A DNA stretch of 64,000 nt, taken from NCBI GenBank assembly GCA_930367205.1, contig OV884011.1, positions 44,963,754 to 45,027,753 on the forward strand, given 5' to 3'. The position numbers and the translations under genes were made by a program. This document shows, one piece after another, positions 1-12,796 of the stretch. The stretch comes from Acanthosoma haemorrhoidale (lineage: Eukaryota > Arthropoda > Insecta > Hemiptera > Acanthosomatidae). Position 1 is the first letter of the stretch. Every line of letters begins with the position of its first letter. The notes beneath the pieces were generated by a model, which was given only the letters and a program-made list of their open reading frames with translations, made no database searches and had not been told where the DNA came from.

Positions 1-52
1 ATGGTATGAAGTGAGGATTATTATTATTTGTAGGGATGTGCTCACTTTAAAT

Positions 53-112
<60 letters not shown>
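53..112. repeat. (AT)n microsatellite
   Basis: A run of alternating A and T of about 60 bases at the left edge of the window, ending where the alternation breaks into ATAATATAGA. No gene overlaps it. Length in the living genome is likely variable, and assemblies often collapse or expand such tracts. Confidence 0.97.
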
Positions 113-120
<8 letters not shown>

Positions 121-1780
121 CCGTTTCACTCAATTAAATTTTAAACACAATATGACTGAAAAACATTTTCGAAGAACACTTTGACAAATAAAACTCAGGT
201 AAAAAATAAATATACTCCAGGGTTTCCAAATTAATCTCTACAAATAAACCAAGAACCGAGTATAAACAGTGCTGAGCTGTTTGGTATTTCATGGAATTTA
301 ACATCACTCACAGGTGAACAGACCATGATTGTAATTTTATCTTTCAAGCGGCTAAGGCCAAATACACAAACGGAAAGTAGACAACTTTACCGTATGAGAA
401 ATCATAGAAAAAAAGATTAGATATAGAAGGAAGGCTTATGTAATGACACACATGACAACGATACTTAAGAAATGAGCTGATGATAGCAAGGTGCAACATA
501 GTACAACTGAGCAATTGTAATGTAAACCATGAAGTAGATGCCAAACCCGTATTTGTGGGCTGCTTCAAGTAGATAAAACATCGAAAGGATCTGGACCTTT
601 CCATAGAATATATCACTGTTTGAATTAATTATATAATAATTAATTATAATGACATATATAGACGTATAATATTGAAGTCAGCTGAACTACATAGAACTCA
701 CATGTGACTTGATTTATAAGCCAAATTAGCATAAAGCAATAGCTGGTGGAACCAATTTGAAATAAGAGTATTTAAGTAAGTACTGTGGAGTTTGAATTCA
801 GTTTATTCGGTATCGATTTATTGCAAAATAATATTATATTTAAGAATTGAAACTCTTTCAAAATATTTTCAGAAACTGGGAGGAGACTCGAGATATTTTA
901 TATCTTACATTTAGAACTCCACAATCATAGCACACAATATCATCATAAGTAAACTTTCTTACTGTTGTTGGCTTTGTTGCAACAAAGATCCAAGCACCTC
1001 CAGCCATCTCGATCTCTACCAAGGGGGCCATTAATCCTTTCGAGGGCTACTCTCACCCCCTTCAACCGTTCCTTTCCACGTTTTTCTGGTCCTTCCGAGT
1101 TCTTGCGGATTCCAGTCTTAGATGTTTTTTGAGTTTCTTTATGATTTGGTTGATCCATCTCCATTATAGCAATCACTTACCCAACAGATAATATTTATTA
1201 TACGCTTTGGCCAGTGGTTGACAAACAATCGTAACGTGATAGTCTTGTTTTTCTCATTTATTTAATAGATCCAATCCGAAAATTGACTTAAAGATTTACC
1301 ATTTGGTTCTTATCAAACTAGAGGGCATAGCTGGACAAATGCATAATTTATTTTCTTCAGCCAGCACTTAATGTTGACTAAAGCACTCTTCTCCTGACTT
1401 ACCTACAATGCTTCCGAAGTAGCATTTTCTTAGCAATGCACGATCTAGAAGCAAGATAAACAATGTGGGTATGACCTTGTCTTTTATCTTCTCTTGACAA
1501 GGAAAGAGCCGAACTCCCTGGACAGCTTTCCATCATAACTCCTAACTTACAAACTATTGACTATCCTAGTGACCCTTATTTGGACTCCTTCCAGAGCAAA
1601 TGTATCTTACTTTCACATGGGAAGGAATCAAATGTAGTCCACAAATGTTAGAAAGAATGAACTCTTCAATTTAATAGATGCTCTGCTCGCTGATAACGCA
1701 CACATTGTTAATGGTATCAACATAATTTCTGTTTTCCGCAATCCACCTTGTTATTTTTATTGATTTTGGTCTACATATTC
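113..1780. other. AT-rich stretch, no recognisable gene
   Basis: Only short ORFs occur (the longest about 90 codons on the minus strand at 344-616), and none shows a motif I recognise. The minus-strand ORF at 943-1176 is Lys/Arg/Glu-rich in its middle part and slightly richer in G+C than its surroundings, but has no family signature. I see no transposon ends or internal repeats here. Confidence 0.6.
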
Positions 1781-1818
1781 TGCAAAACCCTTTTTTTTAT
1801 TGTGTTTTTCCCCCTTCC

Positions 1819-1923
1819 TGAGGATGAACCTCATACGGGGTTTCATCATGAGTACGCTTCGCGTACGTTGCCTGTGGTGCGCATATTCTGGTGCAATGGG
1901 ATTGATGCACCGTTCAACGCACC
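1819..1923. other. Cluster of perfect short stems (possible structured RNA or element end)
   Basis: Three hairpins lie within 105 bases. TGAGG/CCTCA closes a 5-nt loop (1819-1833). GTACGC/GCGTAC closes a TTC loop (1852-1866). A nested pair follows: outer GGTGCG (1876-1881) with CGCACC (1918-1923), inner GGTGCA (1890-1895) with TGCACC (1906-1911) around a 10-nt loop. An alternative pairing of GATGAA (1823-1828) with TTCATC (1842-1847) competes with the first stem. The block is richer in G+C than its flanks. It could be a retroelement terminus, a SINE or a small RNA. No promoter or terminator identifies which, and the function is not known to me. Confidence 0.5.
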
Positions 1924-1954
1924 TTAGTGTTATTCTGTTTAGTATCTTTATTTA

Positions 1955-2250
1955 AAAGTGGATTCTGCAATAACCAGCAGCAAACTTTTCAAAGCACTGG
2001 GAAATTGACGCTTCTGCAGTTTCGGTACTTTGTTCTGTTTTCGGACCTCTATGATATACCCCGTCCTGGATTCTCCCGGTCTTCTTCTTGTTCATTTGTT
2101 CAACACTTCCAGGAAAATATTGTTTGGACGATGTGGATACATGATATTCAAATCGGAAACATTTCCTGCGATCTCTTCTTCTATAGTATAGAGTATAGAT
2201 TCGGTTGCTTCTCTGGCTGTAACACTGAATGACCTAGAGGAGCTTTCGGA
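1955..2250 (-). pseudogene. Coding-like minus-strand stretch, one internal stop, family unknown
   Basis: Read on the minus strand, one frame runs about 100 codons from near 2250 to 1955 with a single TGA in the middle. The first half contains a plausible protein-like stretch (an acidic helix-like segment ending TIEEEIAGNVSDLNIMYP), the second half is basic (TRRRPGESRTG). It lies opposite a 101-codon plus-strand ORF (1927-2232) of less protein-like composition. No start codon, splice sites or family match were recognised. It may be a relic of a mobile element together with the stem cluster beside it, or chance. Confidence 0.2.
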
Positions 2251-5200
2251 CACATATTAAAATCCAACACCATCTCCATTTTTTCAAACATTCTCGAGAG
2301 GAATTCCTTCCCGTACCTTTTTACTTGCCTGGGTCAATTTACCACCAAATAGGTGAACTCTGCCTCAAATTGTAGTCCTCACTATAAGGACGTAACTCTC
2401 TATTCCTCCAAAAATCATTTATCAATACAAAGTGAATTTTAAATAAAGCATTCCTTCACGTAACAGTCATTCATCGATTAGGGATTAGCTTACCGGACAA
2501 ATATTTTATGTTCATCATCGATTTTAGGGGAGACTAAAAATAGTCGTGACACGAACTCGAGAGAGCATGCTGTTATTTTGGTTTCCTTCCTTCAATTTTT
2601 ATTTGCCGCCAAGAACAGAAAGGGCACTAAAATATTAGTGGTGTGTGGTTATTTTTAGCTCGAGAAAGCCATTTGCATCCATTCTATCTAGACCACTCAT
2701 AAATTTCGTACTAGAAGTAATTATCCGAAGCTATCATCACTGTTCTCGTTACCACACGAAATTATAATAAGTGCTTACACAATTGGTCAATGGAAGTCTT
2801 AAGTCTATCATTTAGATGTCAGGATAAAAAGTTATATAAAAAATTATATTCCGTAATGGTTGACAAATCAATTTACAAATAGAGGGTATGGAATATTGAA
2901 GTGTGCTATATTATCACTAGGATTTATGAGATAAGTAGTATATATGTAAAAGAGCTTCTGTAAGAATTGTACTTTTCTAAGAATAAAACAATTATTTAAA
3001 CATCGGTTGCATCAAACTGATGCATGATATACTCGTGGTAAGCTAGACAGTTCATGTACATTATCCGATAATTCCTTACCGCCAGACCTTAAGAACCAGC
3101 CTACAGGACAAGCTGTAGCTGGCGGGCCTCTTCGGTTTCTAAACATTATAACTGCATCAAATTTGAGTTCTCTTGTCAATCTCCAATGGTGGGGTAAATG
3201 AAAAATTTGTTGGTTACTTTTCTAAATTTCCTAAGTTAGCAGGTACCTGTAATAAATACAGAACGGTTCCCGTTAAGCGGTAGATGTTTCTCACAATTCA
3301 TTTTCTGCATTATAAGACCGCAGGCGATCGATTTGTCGTATAATGAGTTGGTGGATTCAAGGCCGAAGGGGTTATTCATCGCCGAGGCGTTGACCTGGCC
3401 CATTAAAAATATATATTGATGAATAAACCGTTGCTGAATATTTCTCATTAAGGGGAGGATTATACTTTCGTTCACGTATATCTATCTGATCTGAAATTTA
3501 GAAGGTCGATTCCACACCACCTTAAATCATGCTGGCCAGTTTTTGGTTAAAATAAATTAACGAGAACTTCAGAAAAAGAATAAAAGGGGAAAAAACTTAT
3601 TTTCAGTATCTTATGTCACAGCTCGGAGGGTTTTTCACTAATAATAATTTACTATAGAAACCACAATATTTAATGCGTTAGGGCTGACTTAAGCAGCGTT
3701 TTTTTATGTTGATGTTTTAGTTATTTGAAATTTGAAAAAAAAGATATTTTTAGTACCGAAATGGTTTAAAAAGGGATGTTCAAATATAATTTTCAAATTT
3801 ATGTTAAATTTAATTGTTTTTACTGCCACTATTAAAACAAAGATACATATAGGTAAAATAGGTAAACAGGTGAAAAAAGTTGGTCATTTGCCTATTCGAA
3901 AGTAGAGGTTCTCCCTTTGGACACCGCTAAGATGAGATAAATTTTTTAGAGTGTGCTGAAAGATAAATTTAAATGCTTAAAAAATAATTTAAAAAAGGTA
4001 TTCCAGGTATGTACTAATATTTCTTTAGAAATCCCAAAAATACCAGTTTTAACAGGTGGAATGAGTAACTATGATAAGACAAAAAATACTCAGAACATTC
4101 TGAATTTGAACTGGTTATCTTCTTTTATCTAACCTGCTGTTTCTGTAGGTGAATACCCTGTGCATACAGGTGCTAATAACGCTGCAGTAATATGGTACAT
4201 GGTCCTCATTAAACTATCTTAGCCATTATGTAATTATGCAGGAATCCGAAGGATGTTGTTATGGTTTAAACTGAGTAGTTTCACAAATTGTATCTAGTTC
4301 TGATAATTTTTCAAATCATAACTATCAGCTGGAACTGTAGAAGAAATGTTCTCAGAGCTGTCTGTGGAAGGATCTAAAATTCCAACAACGGTTTCGCAGG
4401 GCATTACTTATACACCATCGTTGCAGGATCCAACCGCCAACCAGAGATCCCTTCATGCATATTAATAATGACTACAATATCAGGCATTAGCATTTTGCAA
4501 CCGGCTTGGATAGAAGGAATAAAAATTTCACAGACAACAGCATCTTGAATGGTGCATTTTTATTCGAAAAATTTTATGCTTCCTACGGCCCATGAAGAAT
4601 AAGCAAACTGAAGTTCTATTTTATAATTAAAGTTCTGTGGAAGTAGTAGTTCAACACTGAAATTGTTTTAGTAATATGTCGGTATAATCTAGTATCAACT
4701 CCCCATCCCTACCCATCCAATAAAGAAGCTCAAAAACTCTATCAAACATTATATTTCTCTCTTATAAAATCCTGGCAAACGTTATTCATATAAAAAGAAG
4801 CTCATTTTGGAGTCAAAATACTGTTAAAAAAAATGTAGCATGGAGTTCAGATGTTTAAGTTAATGTAGACTACTTTTAAAGTTCTTAGAGATTTTTTTTC
4901 CACAGTTTTAGAGTGATTCTAGGAAGGACACTGACAGATGTTCATGCATTAGTTTAATGAACTATCCAGTGCGATTCCACGCTAGTGCGATGGGGAGGAA
5001 ATTTCTTTTGCGCTAACGGAGAAATACAATGTTTTGTTTTTTCAGTCAACTCAGTAGGACCCTAAGGCGCCTTCCCGCGTGGGTTTTTTTGTACTGAGCT
5101 GAAAACAGTTCCCAACTGTCAGTCTCAAGAGACGTTTTTAGAATCTAATAACGTCTATTGGTTTTTACTGCATTAGTAGGCCTGCCTCGTTTTTGTAGTA

Positions 5201-8200
5201 AACGACGTCATAGCCGCTAGAAAAACGCTACAAGCTCACTGACTATTAAACTGTTTAGAGAGGCAAACAGTCTTTTTCGTTTAATTTTCTTGACAAAGTC
5301 ACAATAGCCGCCTGTAAACATAAATGGTAATAGATAACATCTGTTCCATGGTTCACTTTTTCAAGTTACAGATTGGCTCATAGATCTGAGTGGTTATTAG
5401 CTTATTATATCGTTTATCCAGGTAAGGCTTATCTCTGATAAATGATTGATAAACTGATTGACTCATAATTTAATTTACTTTTCCTTTAATAAAAATAGTA
5501 TTCTTGACATAGCAGATGTTGTTAAAAAAAACAAAAATTAAGTGTGATTTGTCACTCAATTAATGGTGTTGTTATTGCTACTTATGACCTTCTGTCATTA
5601 TTGTTAACTAAATTTACAAAAAATATTGTCTATCATTACCGAGGCTAGATCTTTAATTAGATATCCTACACAGAATTATAGAAAAATGTGTAAGTTACCA
5701 TATTTTTCATGTGTTGCTAACATTGAATGAGACCTCTATTCCTCTAGCTTCAATATCTGAATCTGATTCACAAAAGCTAAAGCAGACTATCAGCATAAAG
5801 GTTCCCTACCTGCTAGACTCTGATGAACAAAGGATCTGTTTAGAAATTTTGTCGTTTACATTAAAACACATTCTTATCAGATGTTATCTTACTTGCCTTT
5901 TTTATCATACTACTCAATCGAGATTTATCAGTTATGTGTTGTCCAACAAGCTATTATATTACTATAACATTTATCAATATTATTATAACATATAACAACA
6001 TGTATTATTATATGTTGGAAGCGCTTTTTCCTACAGTCAAAAAATGTAGGAGTAACTCAATACTTGATTCGATTCGTACTGACAATTTAACTTTGATGAT
6101 GATTGCGTGCGATGGTGTATTTCATGTTTGGAACGAAACCCCACAGATAGGGGAATAATACTGGCCGTTATAAGAAACGTCAAGCATTACGCAAATAAGT
6201 GATTATATTTCCCTTTAATGTGGTATAACAAACCACCGATAAATAGCTTCGAGTTAACAAATGAAATATGTACCCGATCTGGCTTTTGTAAAGCGTTCGC
6301 TATCATAGTTAACTAATTATAAAAAAATATTTCTGGCTTCTGTGGTTGATGTCACGATTAATCCTAGAAAACAGTCATAATGTGTATAGTTGTAGGAACT
6401 ATAATAACCTATACAACGCTACAATCTACAACTTACAATCTCGAGACATTTCTGTTTAAAGGATATTTATGTTTTTGGCTGATATTCAGGGAACGGTTAG
6501 TACTGGGGGGGGGGGATGAAAATCAGTGCTGTAGGAAATTTAAAAACCTTAAAAATTGATATAAAACTTATTTTTTTAAATAATCCTCTAATATTTACAC
6601 TAAAAAAATTTGTACATTCTCATTCTACATCATTACTTCATTTATCTTTAGATGCTTAAAAAACAACAAAATTGCATTAAGTTATTTTGTGTTTACAATT
6701 CCATGATATGTTTTGGTGACTGATAAGACAATATTTATCTGTTGACTGCAAATCTCTATCCTAAAGCCTCATTAGCGTGTAAATTCGGAATTAATATTGT
6801 TAGTGTGAATGCTAATATGCATTGATTGCATATGGATTGTGTTAATCTGATTGTTTTGGAGCTCACATATAATGACCATTATCATTAAAACTGATTTTTA
6901 ATATGTAGGCTCAGATTAATTTTCAATATTAATTATACAATTATATGTAATAAGATTTTTGTAATTAACGTTTAATGCAAATTGTGATGCCGTTTGCATT
7001 AATGTTTAATTCTGACTGATTATCTACCACTGAAATATTTTATAAATTTTTGATGAGTTTATTTAGCAAATTGTGGTCGGTAAACATAATTAAAATTTCA
7101 TACACTTATTAGTGGACAAAGTTTTGACATGCTATGTTTGTCTGCATTAGGCGTATGAAAATAAATTATTGTTAACAAAAATTAATAGTGATAGGATGAT
7201 CTAAATGAATAATAAATATGATAGAAAAATAAATTTGTTTCTCCACAACAGTAGGGCTAAAACCTTTTCAATTGTGATACACAAACATTTTCAAGTGCTT
7301 GGATGATATATTATTAAAAACAATTATAGAAAAAATACTTTTGTTGATATTACTAAATTATATAGAGCATAAATCAATTATGTAATATTGAACAATAATA
7401 TGATTAGTAAAGTAAGGAATTTCTAAAGATTTACAAGTAAAATGGTTTAACAAGAAATTTTGTCGTATAAATAAATAAGCAATGGTTATATCTGATGGCT
7501 TCCCGATGCAAACCATGATATTGGAACTATATCTTTGTTTTTAGTGTAGTATAAATTTACATTATAGCAGGCTTTGCTTATTTTTTTGTTGCTGAAATTG
7601 ATTTTTTTCATTTACAATTTGTCATTATTTTTTATTTAATTTACTGAGTGCTTGGTAGAATTCGTTTGTAGTTAACCTTCAGGTCAAAGATGGGAGTAAA
7701 AGTGTGATGCGTACAAAATGTTTGTACATAAAATGCTTTGACAAAGTATTTTTTATTTGCAAATCATCATGACTAAATTTTTTTTGGGCAATTTTCCTCA
7801 TTAATCTCAATTATTAAAAGAATATCCCATAATCATTTATAATATCATTTATTATTCGTATGTATTGTTTATGCCAAAATCGGAGTCAAATTATTTACTT
7901 AAAATTTTTACTTCACATGAAAATAAAAGTAGTAGTTATTAGAAATATGCAGGCAATAGAAACGCTAAATGGATTTTGACTTGGGTTACCAATGAAATCT
8001 AAAATGAATTCTCTTTCTACATTATGGCTGATTTATATAGCAAAATTGAGATTTCTCGCGTGGATTCGAACTCTTATATTTTTAGTAGAAAAAGTGTAAT
8101 TGTTCCGCTCTTGGCAGTGAAACTAAGTAAGATATTAAAACTTCAGGGCACTGATATGGTATTAGTGTGTAGAGTAAAATGGCAGCCATGTTTGCATAAT

Positions 8201-9411
8201 TGATGGCAAATAAATTACATGTTCAGATAGGACGTTTTTGATTTTATCTTTTTTTTTCAATAAATTTTTGTTAGCTTTACTTACTGAAGGGAAGCCTGTT
8301 TTCTCTTCATGTCTGTAATATTGTAATGTTACTATCATTAATATTTTGAATGCTACATCAAGCATAAATTATAGTTCAAAGTAGAATGTTAAAAAAATGA
8401 GCCATGTCCCATCTTATAACTTTAAAAACTAAAAAAAAAATACCAAAACGGCCTTCGCAACTCTCAGTGATGACCCACAGACCAAGTGTACAGGATGCAC
8501 TACAAGGTCCTCAGCATGACGTAATTATACTGCGTTTAGTGTTCTTCCTGGTCTGTATTAGGTACTTTGGGTTGCGTCGAGTGAGGGCTACGAAAGTGGT
8601 GCCATTTGAAATCCAACGAACTAAGCTGCAGTAATTATCGTGCAGCAAGCTGGAAAACCTCAATATTACCACGGCAGCATACTTAAATATTTATAATAAC
8701 ACAATCGTTCAAACTTACTCTTTCTAAGTCATTCATCTGGTAGTCCATATTACCACTTTTAACTTGTGTTCTAGAGCAGATAAATATATTAGGATTGGGA
8801 ACTAGTTAATACATGGATCAGTTGGTAAAAATTGGTTTACTTTAATCATGGGCTAAATAGGTAGAATTTGAAGTAAAAACTATCCAGCATATTTCAAGGG
8901 ATTGTGGAATAAACCTTATTTTGTAGACTGCATAATAATAGAGCTACAACATGGAATGTAGAACATGGATATGGAGACAAACTTATGAAAGACGATCGAC
9001 TCGTACATGAATGAAATTAAAGCCTTCCTTTCGTGCTTGGCTTAGACATACTTCATAAATAGGGGCACAACTCCCGCTTAAGTTGACACAGTAATCCGCT
9101 ACACTCCACCTTAAATAACAAGTAGGATCGATATGACTCCCAGGCTAGAGACAAACTAACCTACAATGTTCCTCATTCGTTCCAGTCCTCAGGGAGGCAT
9201 ACATAAAAACTACTGATAATTTTTGTAATGCTAGTTTCAAACAAATTATGTTGATCATATTAGTTATAAAAAGTGTTAAATAAACTAGTTAACACACTTG
9301 TGTAGATTTCGAGCAAATATACAACAGGACGTCACCCTTTTTAGTTTGATACCATCTCAGCGTGATACCAAAATATTTATTTTATAATTAATATCAATAA
9401 GTAATGTATTG
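2251..9411. other. Long AT-rich stretch without recognisable genes
   Basis: About 7 kb of strongly AT-rich sequence with many oligo-A/T runs and a G run at about 6506-6514. ORFs here are all below 100 codons and low in complexity (for example 5711-5995 and 5934-6158, rich in Tyr/Ile/Thr). A small nested hairpin is visible at 3079-3125 (CCGCCAG with CTGGCGG, inner CAGC with GCTG). I see no transposase, reverse transcriptase or conserved domain on either strand. Introns or intergenic DNA would look the same. Confidence 0.6.
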
Positions 9412-10080
9412 ACCGGCCATCGTCCGACGGGCTTCAGAAAGAGATAAAATGGGTAAACCTGTGTTCATTGACCTGTGCTGGTGGCCTAATCGGTGGTCAG
9501 CTTTATTCGTATTGATCTGACTCCATAACATCTTAGAAGGTGTGCCCCGACAGATCACTATGTTCAGGAGAAGACGAGCAGGGTAGGTATTATAGGTAGT
9601 TTATGTAGTTATGGAATGACCACGAATTCACACTCGATATCTAAGGGTAAGCGAAAACCGTCCGGATATAGAAGCCGACTGTAAACCGGAAAGAGGCAGA
9701 CTGGACCGCTGGAGTAGAAGCTACTAGGTAAAGTTTGTAGGGCCCCAGAGACCGTCGTCCACAAGGAAGAGATCTCTTCCAAGGAGCTACTAGTTTTAGC
9801 GAGACGAAGGCCGAGAATCCCTCTAGGACGGTGTGGGGTCTGACAACGCCGGACTATACATAGCAAGGCTAGGAAAGAGAGTTGCAGAGGTAGTTCAATA
9901 AGAAAGCCGTGGTTCGAGTAGAACAGCAAGCGCCAGTGCAGAGAGAGGGAGAGAACAGTGTTCACTTCAGGTGCCGGGTTCCATAATAATGGAAAAATCT
10001 CGGAATCTCGGCCTTATATAGGCAGGTCAGAGGTTGGGACCATGTCCGCGCTCTCTAGTCAGCTGTCGGACCCATTTTAC
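9412..10080 (-). mobile_element. LTR family A, copy A1 (diverged)
   Basis: One of six related segments in the window. It shares with copies A2 and A3 the blocks CACTATGTTCAGGAGAAG, GAATGACCACGA, GTAGGCGAAAACCGTCC-like text, GACTGGACCGCTGG, CTAGTTTTAGCGAG and GTGTGGGGTCTGAC, in the same order. A TATA-like CCTTATATAGGC lies near 10012. Strand is given so that copy A4 (TGTAGCGACC first) is plus. The right end has drifted and no target duplication is visible. The 118-codon minus-strand ORF at 9609-9965 lies inside this non-coding repeat and is probably not a gene. Confidence 0.8.
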
Positions 10081-10242
10081 CGGTTGAATTTAATTTGTAT
10101 TCATATTTATAAGAAATAATGAAAAACAACATTATATTTTCTTTAATAAACGACCGCAAATAGTATTACCTAATAATGGAGTCGATATTTTCTAGATTGT
10201 TAACATGGCGCTTGTTTCTATTGCTACGCAGAAATATTAGCT

Positions 10243-10613
10243 TATATAGATGTAAAACCCTTCTTTTTTTGCCGATTTACTTTTATTATGGATTACCATT
10301 CCAATAAATTCATGGTGATTAAAATTTTTGTGAATAAAATTTGCCACCTTTACGTCTCATATGTTCCTGGCATCTAATTTTGAGTTTTATATAGTTTTTA
10401 TCTACTTATGTGGCTTAAAATTTTATATTTTATAAATACCAGAACTTAAGGTCTAATATTTAGACCAGATTATTGTCTGCATTATTAATAAACGACTTTG
10501 TTAAAAATCGTTAGTATTAAAGTGGTTCAAAAACATTAAAATGAAATTGAAATGTATTTCGATAAGAATTTTCGTTTATTGCCAACATTTATTAAAAATA
10601 CTCAAATATTTTA
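10243..10613 (+). repeat. Two-block dispersed repeat C, copy 1
   Basis: Block 1 (10243-10310) and block 2 (10501-10613) reappear in the same order and orientation at 11975-12041 and 12691-12796. Shared text includes TGTAAAACCCTTCTT, ATTTACTTTTATTATGGATT, and AAGAATTTTCGTTTATTGCC followed by AACATTTA. The blocks are about 190 bases apart here and about 650 in the other copy. No ORF or terminal repeat identifies the family. Confidence 0.75.
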
Positions 10614-11974
10614 CCTATTATTAATTAAAAATGGAAAACTTTTAAATAATAAATGAAACTTAATCATGTTTTGATATATTTCTCATGTCATCTTGGAATC
10701 AAATCGGATCTTCATATAAAATTTGATTTTCTATCTGGAACGAAGAGCTCGCTAAGTGCAAATAAGGGTTGGTTTTGAAAAAAATTGACTTTCTCTTCCA
10801 CACCTAGCTTCTCCTGAATGTTCTTACAGATAAATTATTTAGTCACAGATATTCTTTACTTAATATTTTTATTTTGTTTCAGGTAAGTGTTAGAGAAATA
10901 ACACCCAATGCTATCAAAACGTGAGTAAAATATATTTCAGTTCTGAGTATTAACAATTTACCTTTTCGAATAGCTTCTGTTCAGAAGCACAGCATTCTGT
11001 GCTTTTTTATTTTTGTCAGTCTGATTTTCAAAAAACTAAATTGTCGCTTGACGAAAAGGTATTTATTAACTCATAAGATGACACAGTCAATTATACTAGT
11101 CAGCAGTTGGTGACGTCAGTAACAGTTGTGAATAAATAAACAAAATTAAAAAAAAAGAAAATGATTGGGGCATCTATTAGAATGTCTCCAGAAAAAAAAA
11201 TGTGGTTAAACATAAACTGGGGACTCGGTGTTAATAACAGTTATATGACAATTTATGACTATTAGGATAATATTTAAAAAAAAGCACCAACCCAAATTGC
11301 ACCTTATTTATTACGACGCACAGTGGTCCAGATGTGAAAAATAAATAGTGACCTATTATTATTTCATTTTTTCTTTTTCATGAGTCAGGTATAAATAAAT
11401 ACTCAATAATGTCTCCTTAATATATATGCAAGATTCATTTACAAGATTTGGACAATGATACAAGTATTATTATTTACATTTTTATAAGTTCCTTTTACCC
11501 AAATTTGTTTATTTAAATAATAAGTGTTTTACTTCTTGATGGAAATCTAATCTGCCTTTGGATTTAGGCTCGTTACGAAATTTATTTGTGTACGCATCTG
11601 AAGTCACAAGAGCTTGTGATAGACATTTTCGTTTGTAGAAATTCTACTTCATTTTCTTGAATTGGTGAGTCGATAATGTTTAGCAGGAGGAGGTTTCTTG
11701 TGCCACTTCGGTCAACATCGCAACTAAAATAATGGTGCTTCCGCGCAAGACCTTGTCCATCTTGTGCATTTTGAGGAGATAGGCCGAGTAGGATCGCTTT
11801 TTCAGATTCTGGTATCAGATTTTCTAAAAGTACAGATCAGTTTCAGTGTTTTCATCTAAATTCTCTTGATGGCATGGTCGAGGAGTGATTGTAAACTTAC
11901 CTGGTTCAACTTTCAGTAATTTGAACACGTTCAGGATAACTCAGCATTTTGGCTTTCGGTACTCTATTTTAAGA
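10614..11974. other. AT-rich stretch between repeat C copies
   Basis: No ORF of note and no recognised motif. Several poly(A/T) tracts occur. Confidence 0.6.
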
Positions 11975-12796
11975 TATATATATGTAAAACCCTTCTTCTT
12001 TTACCGATTTACTTTTATTATGGATTACCATTTTAATAAATGGATTTAAGCTTATTGGTGGGTTTTTAGTGTTTTGTGATTAGGACTGGACTATTTAGGA
12101 GGCAAAAGCTAATAATTTGCCTCACAGTACGGCAATAGCCTGAGTAAAGTAAATACTACGATCTCAGACTGTTGAATGGAACCGGTACTGGTTCAAGAAA
12201 AGGGTGAAGTGTTTATGCATAAATTCAACAGTTGAGCAAATATGGACTATCATAAAAATTAAAATACTTGGAGAACCCAAAGTAACTCCGAAAGAATTTT
12301 CATTGCTTGAAGTAATAAATGAATTATTTTAGGTTGAAAATATCAAGTAGTTTTTTTCACAGTTCGTATTTAAGAAATTCATGCTGTGTACACGAACTAG
12401 CTCTCAATGGTGTCAATTTACTTCCGATAATTCTACTATTTATTGAAAAAAAAAATTTAACTCACCTCCTATTAATTTATGATTTTTTTAAATAAATTAA
12501 AGTGTAGTCTATAAAAAATCTAAAAAGAACCCCTGTGATATAATGAAATAACTAGCCCAATCATCCTTGGGGCCTTTGTTACAGTTATATTACTTTATAA
12601 TTTATTTCTGAGCTTTAGTTTTAAGAGTATTATTCGATGAATGTGTTCAAACTTTATACTGATAGGGAGATAAGAGTCTGGCTGGCTTTATTAAAAATCG
12701 TCAGTATTATAGTGGTTTAAAAACGGAATCGAAATGTATTTAAATAAGAATTTTCGTTTATTGCCAACATTTACTAAAAATACTAAAATATTTTAA
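11975..12796 (+). repeat. Two-block dispersed repeat C, copy 2 (with extra middle sequence)
   Basis: Same two blocks as at 10243-10613, by eye more than 80% identical, but separated by about 650 bases instead of 190. The extra sequence between 12042 and 12690 may be an insertion in this copy or a deletion in the other. It begins with a less AT-rich part (about 12060-12200) and carries no recognisable ORF. Confidence 0.7.

Noticed and set aside
53..112. Telomere or centromere satellite
   Set aside because: It is a simple AT dinucleotide tract. No TTAGG-type telomere units or long satellite monomers were seen in the window.
8048..8105. tRNA gene on the minus strand (GAGTTCGAATCC motif)
   Set aside because: The T-loop text is present, but the five bases on each side do not pair and no matching acceptor or D-arm could be placed at the right distance.
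9609..9965. 118-codon minus-strand protein
   Set aside because: It lies wholly inside LTR family A, and the frame is not kept open at equal length in copies A2 and A3.
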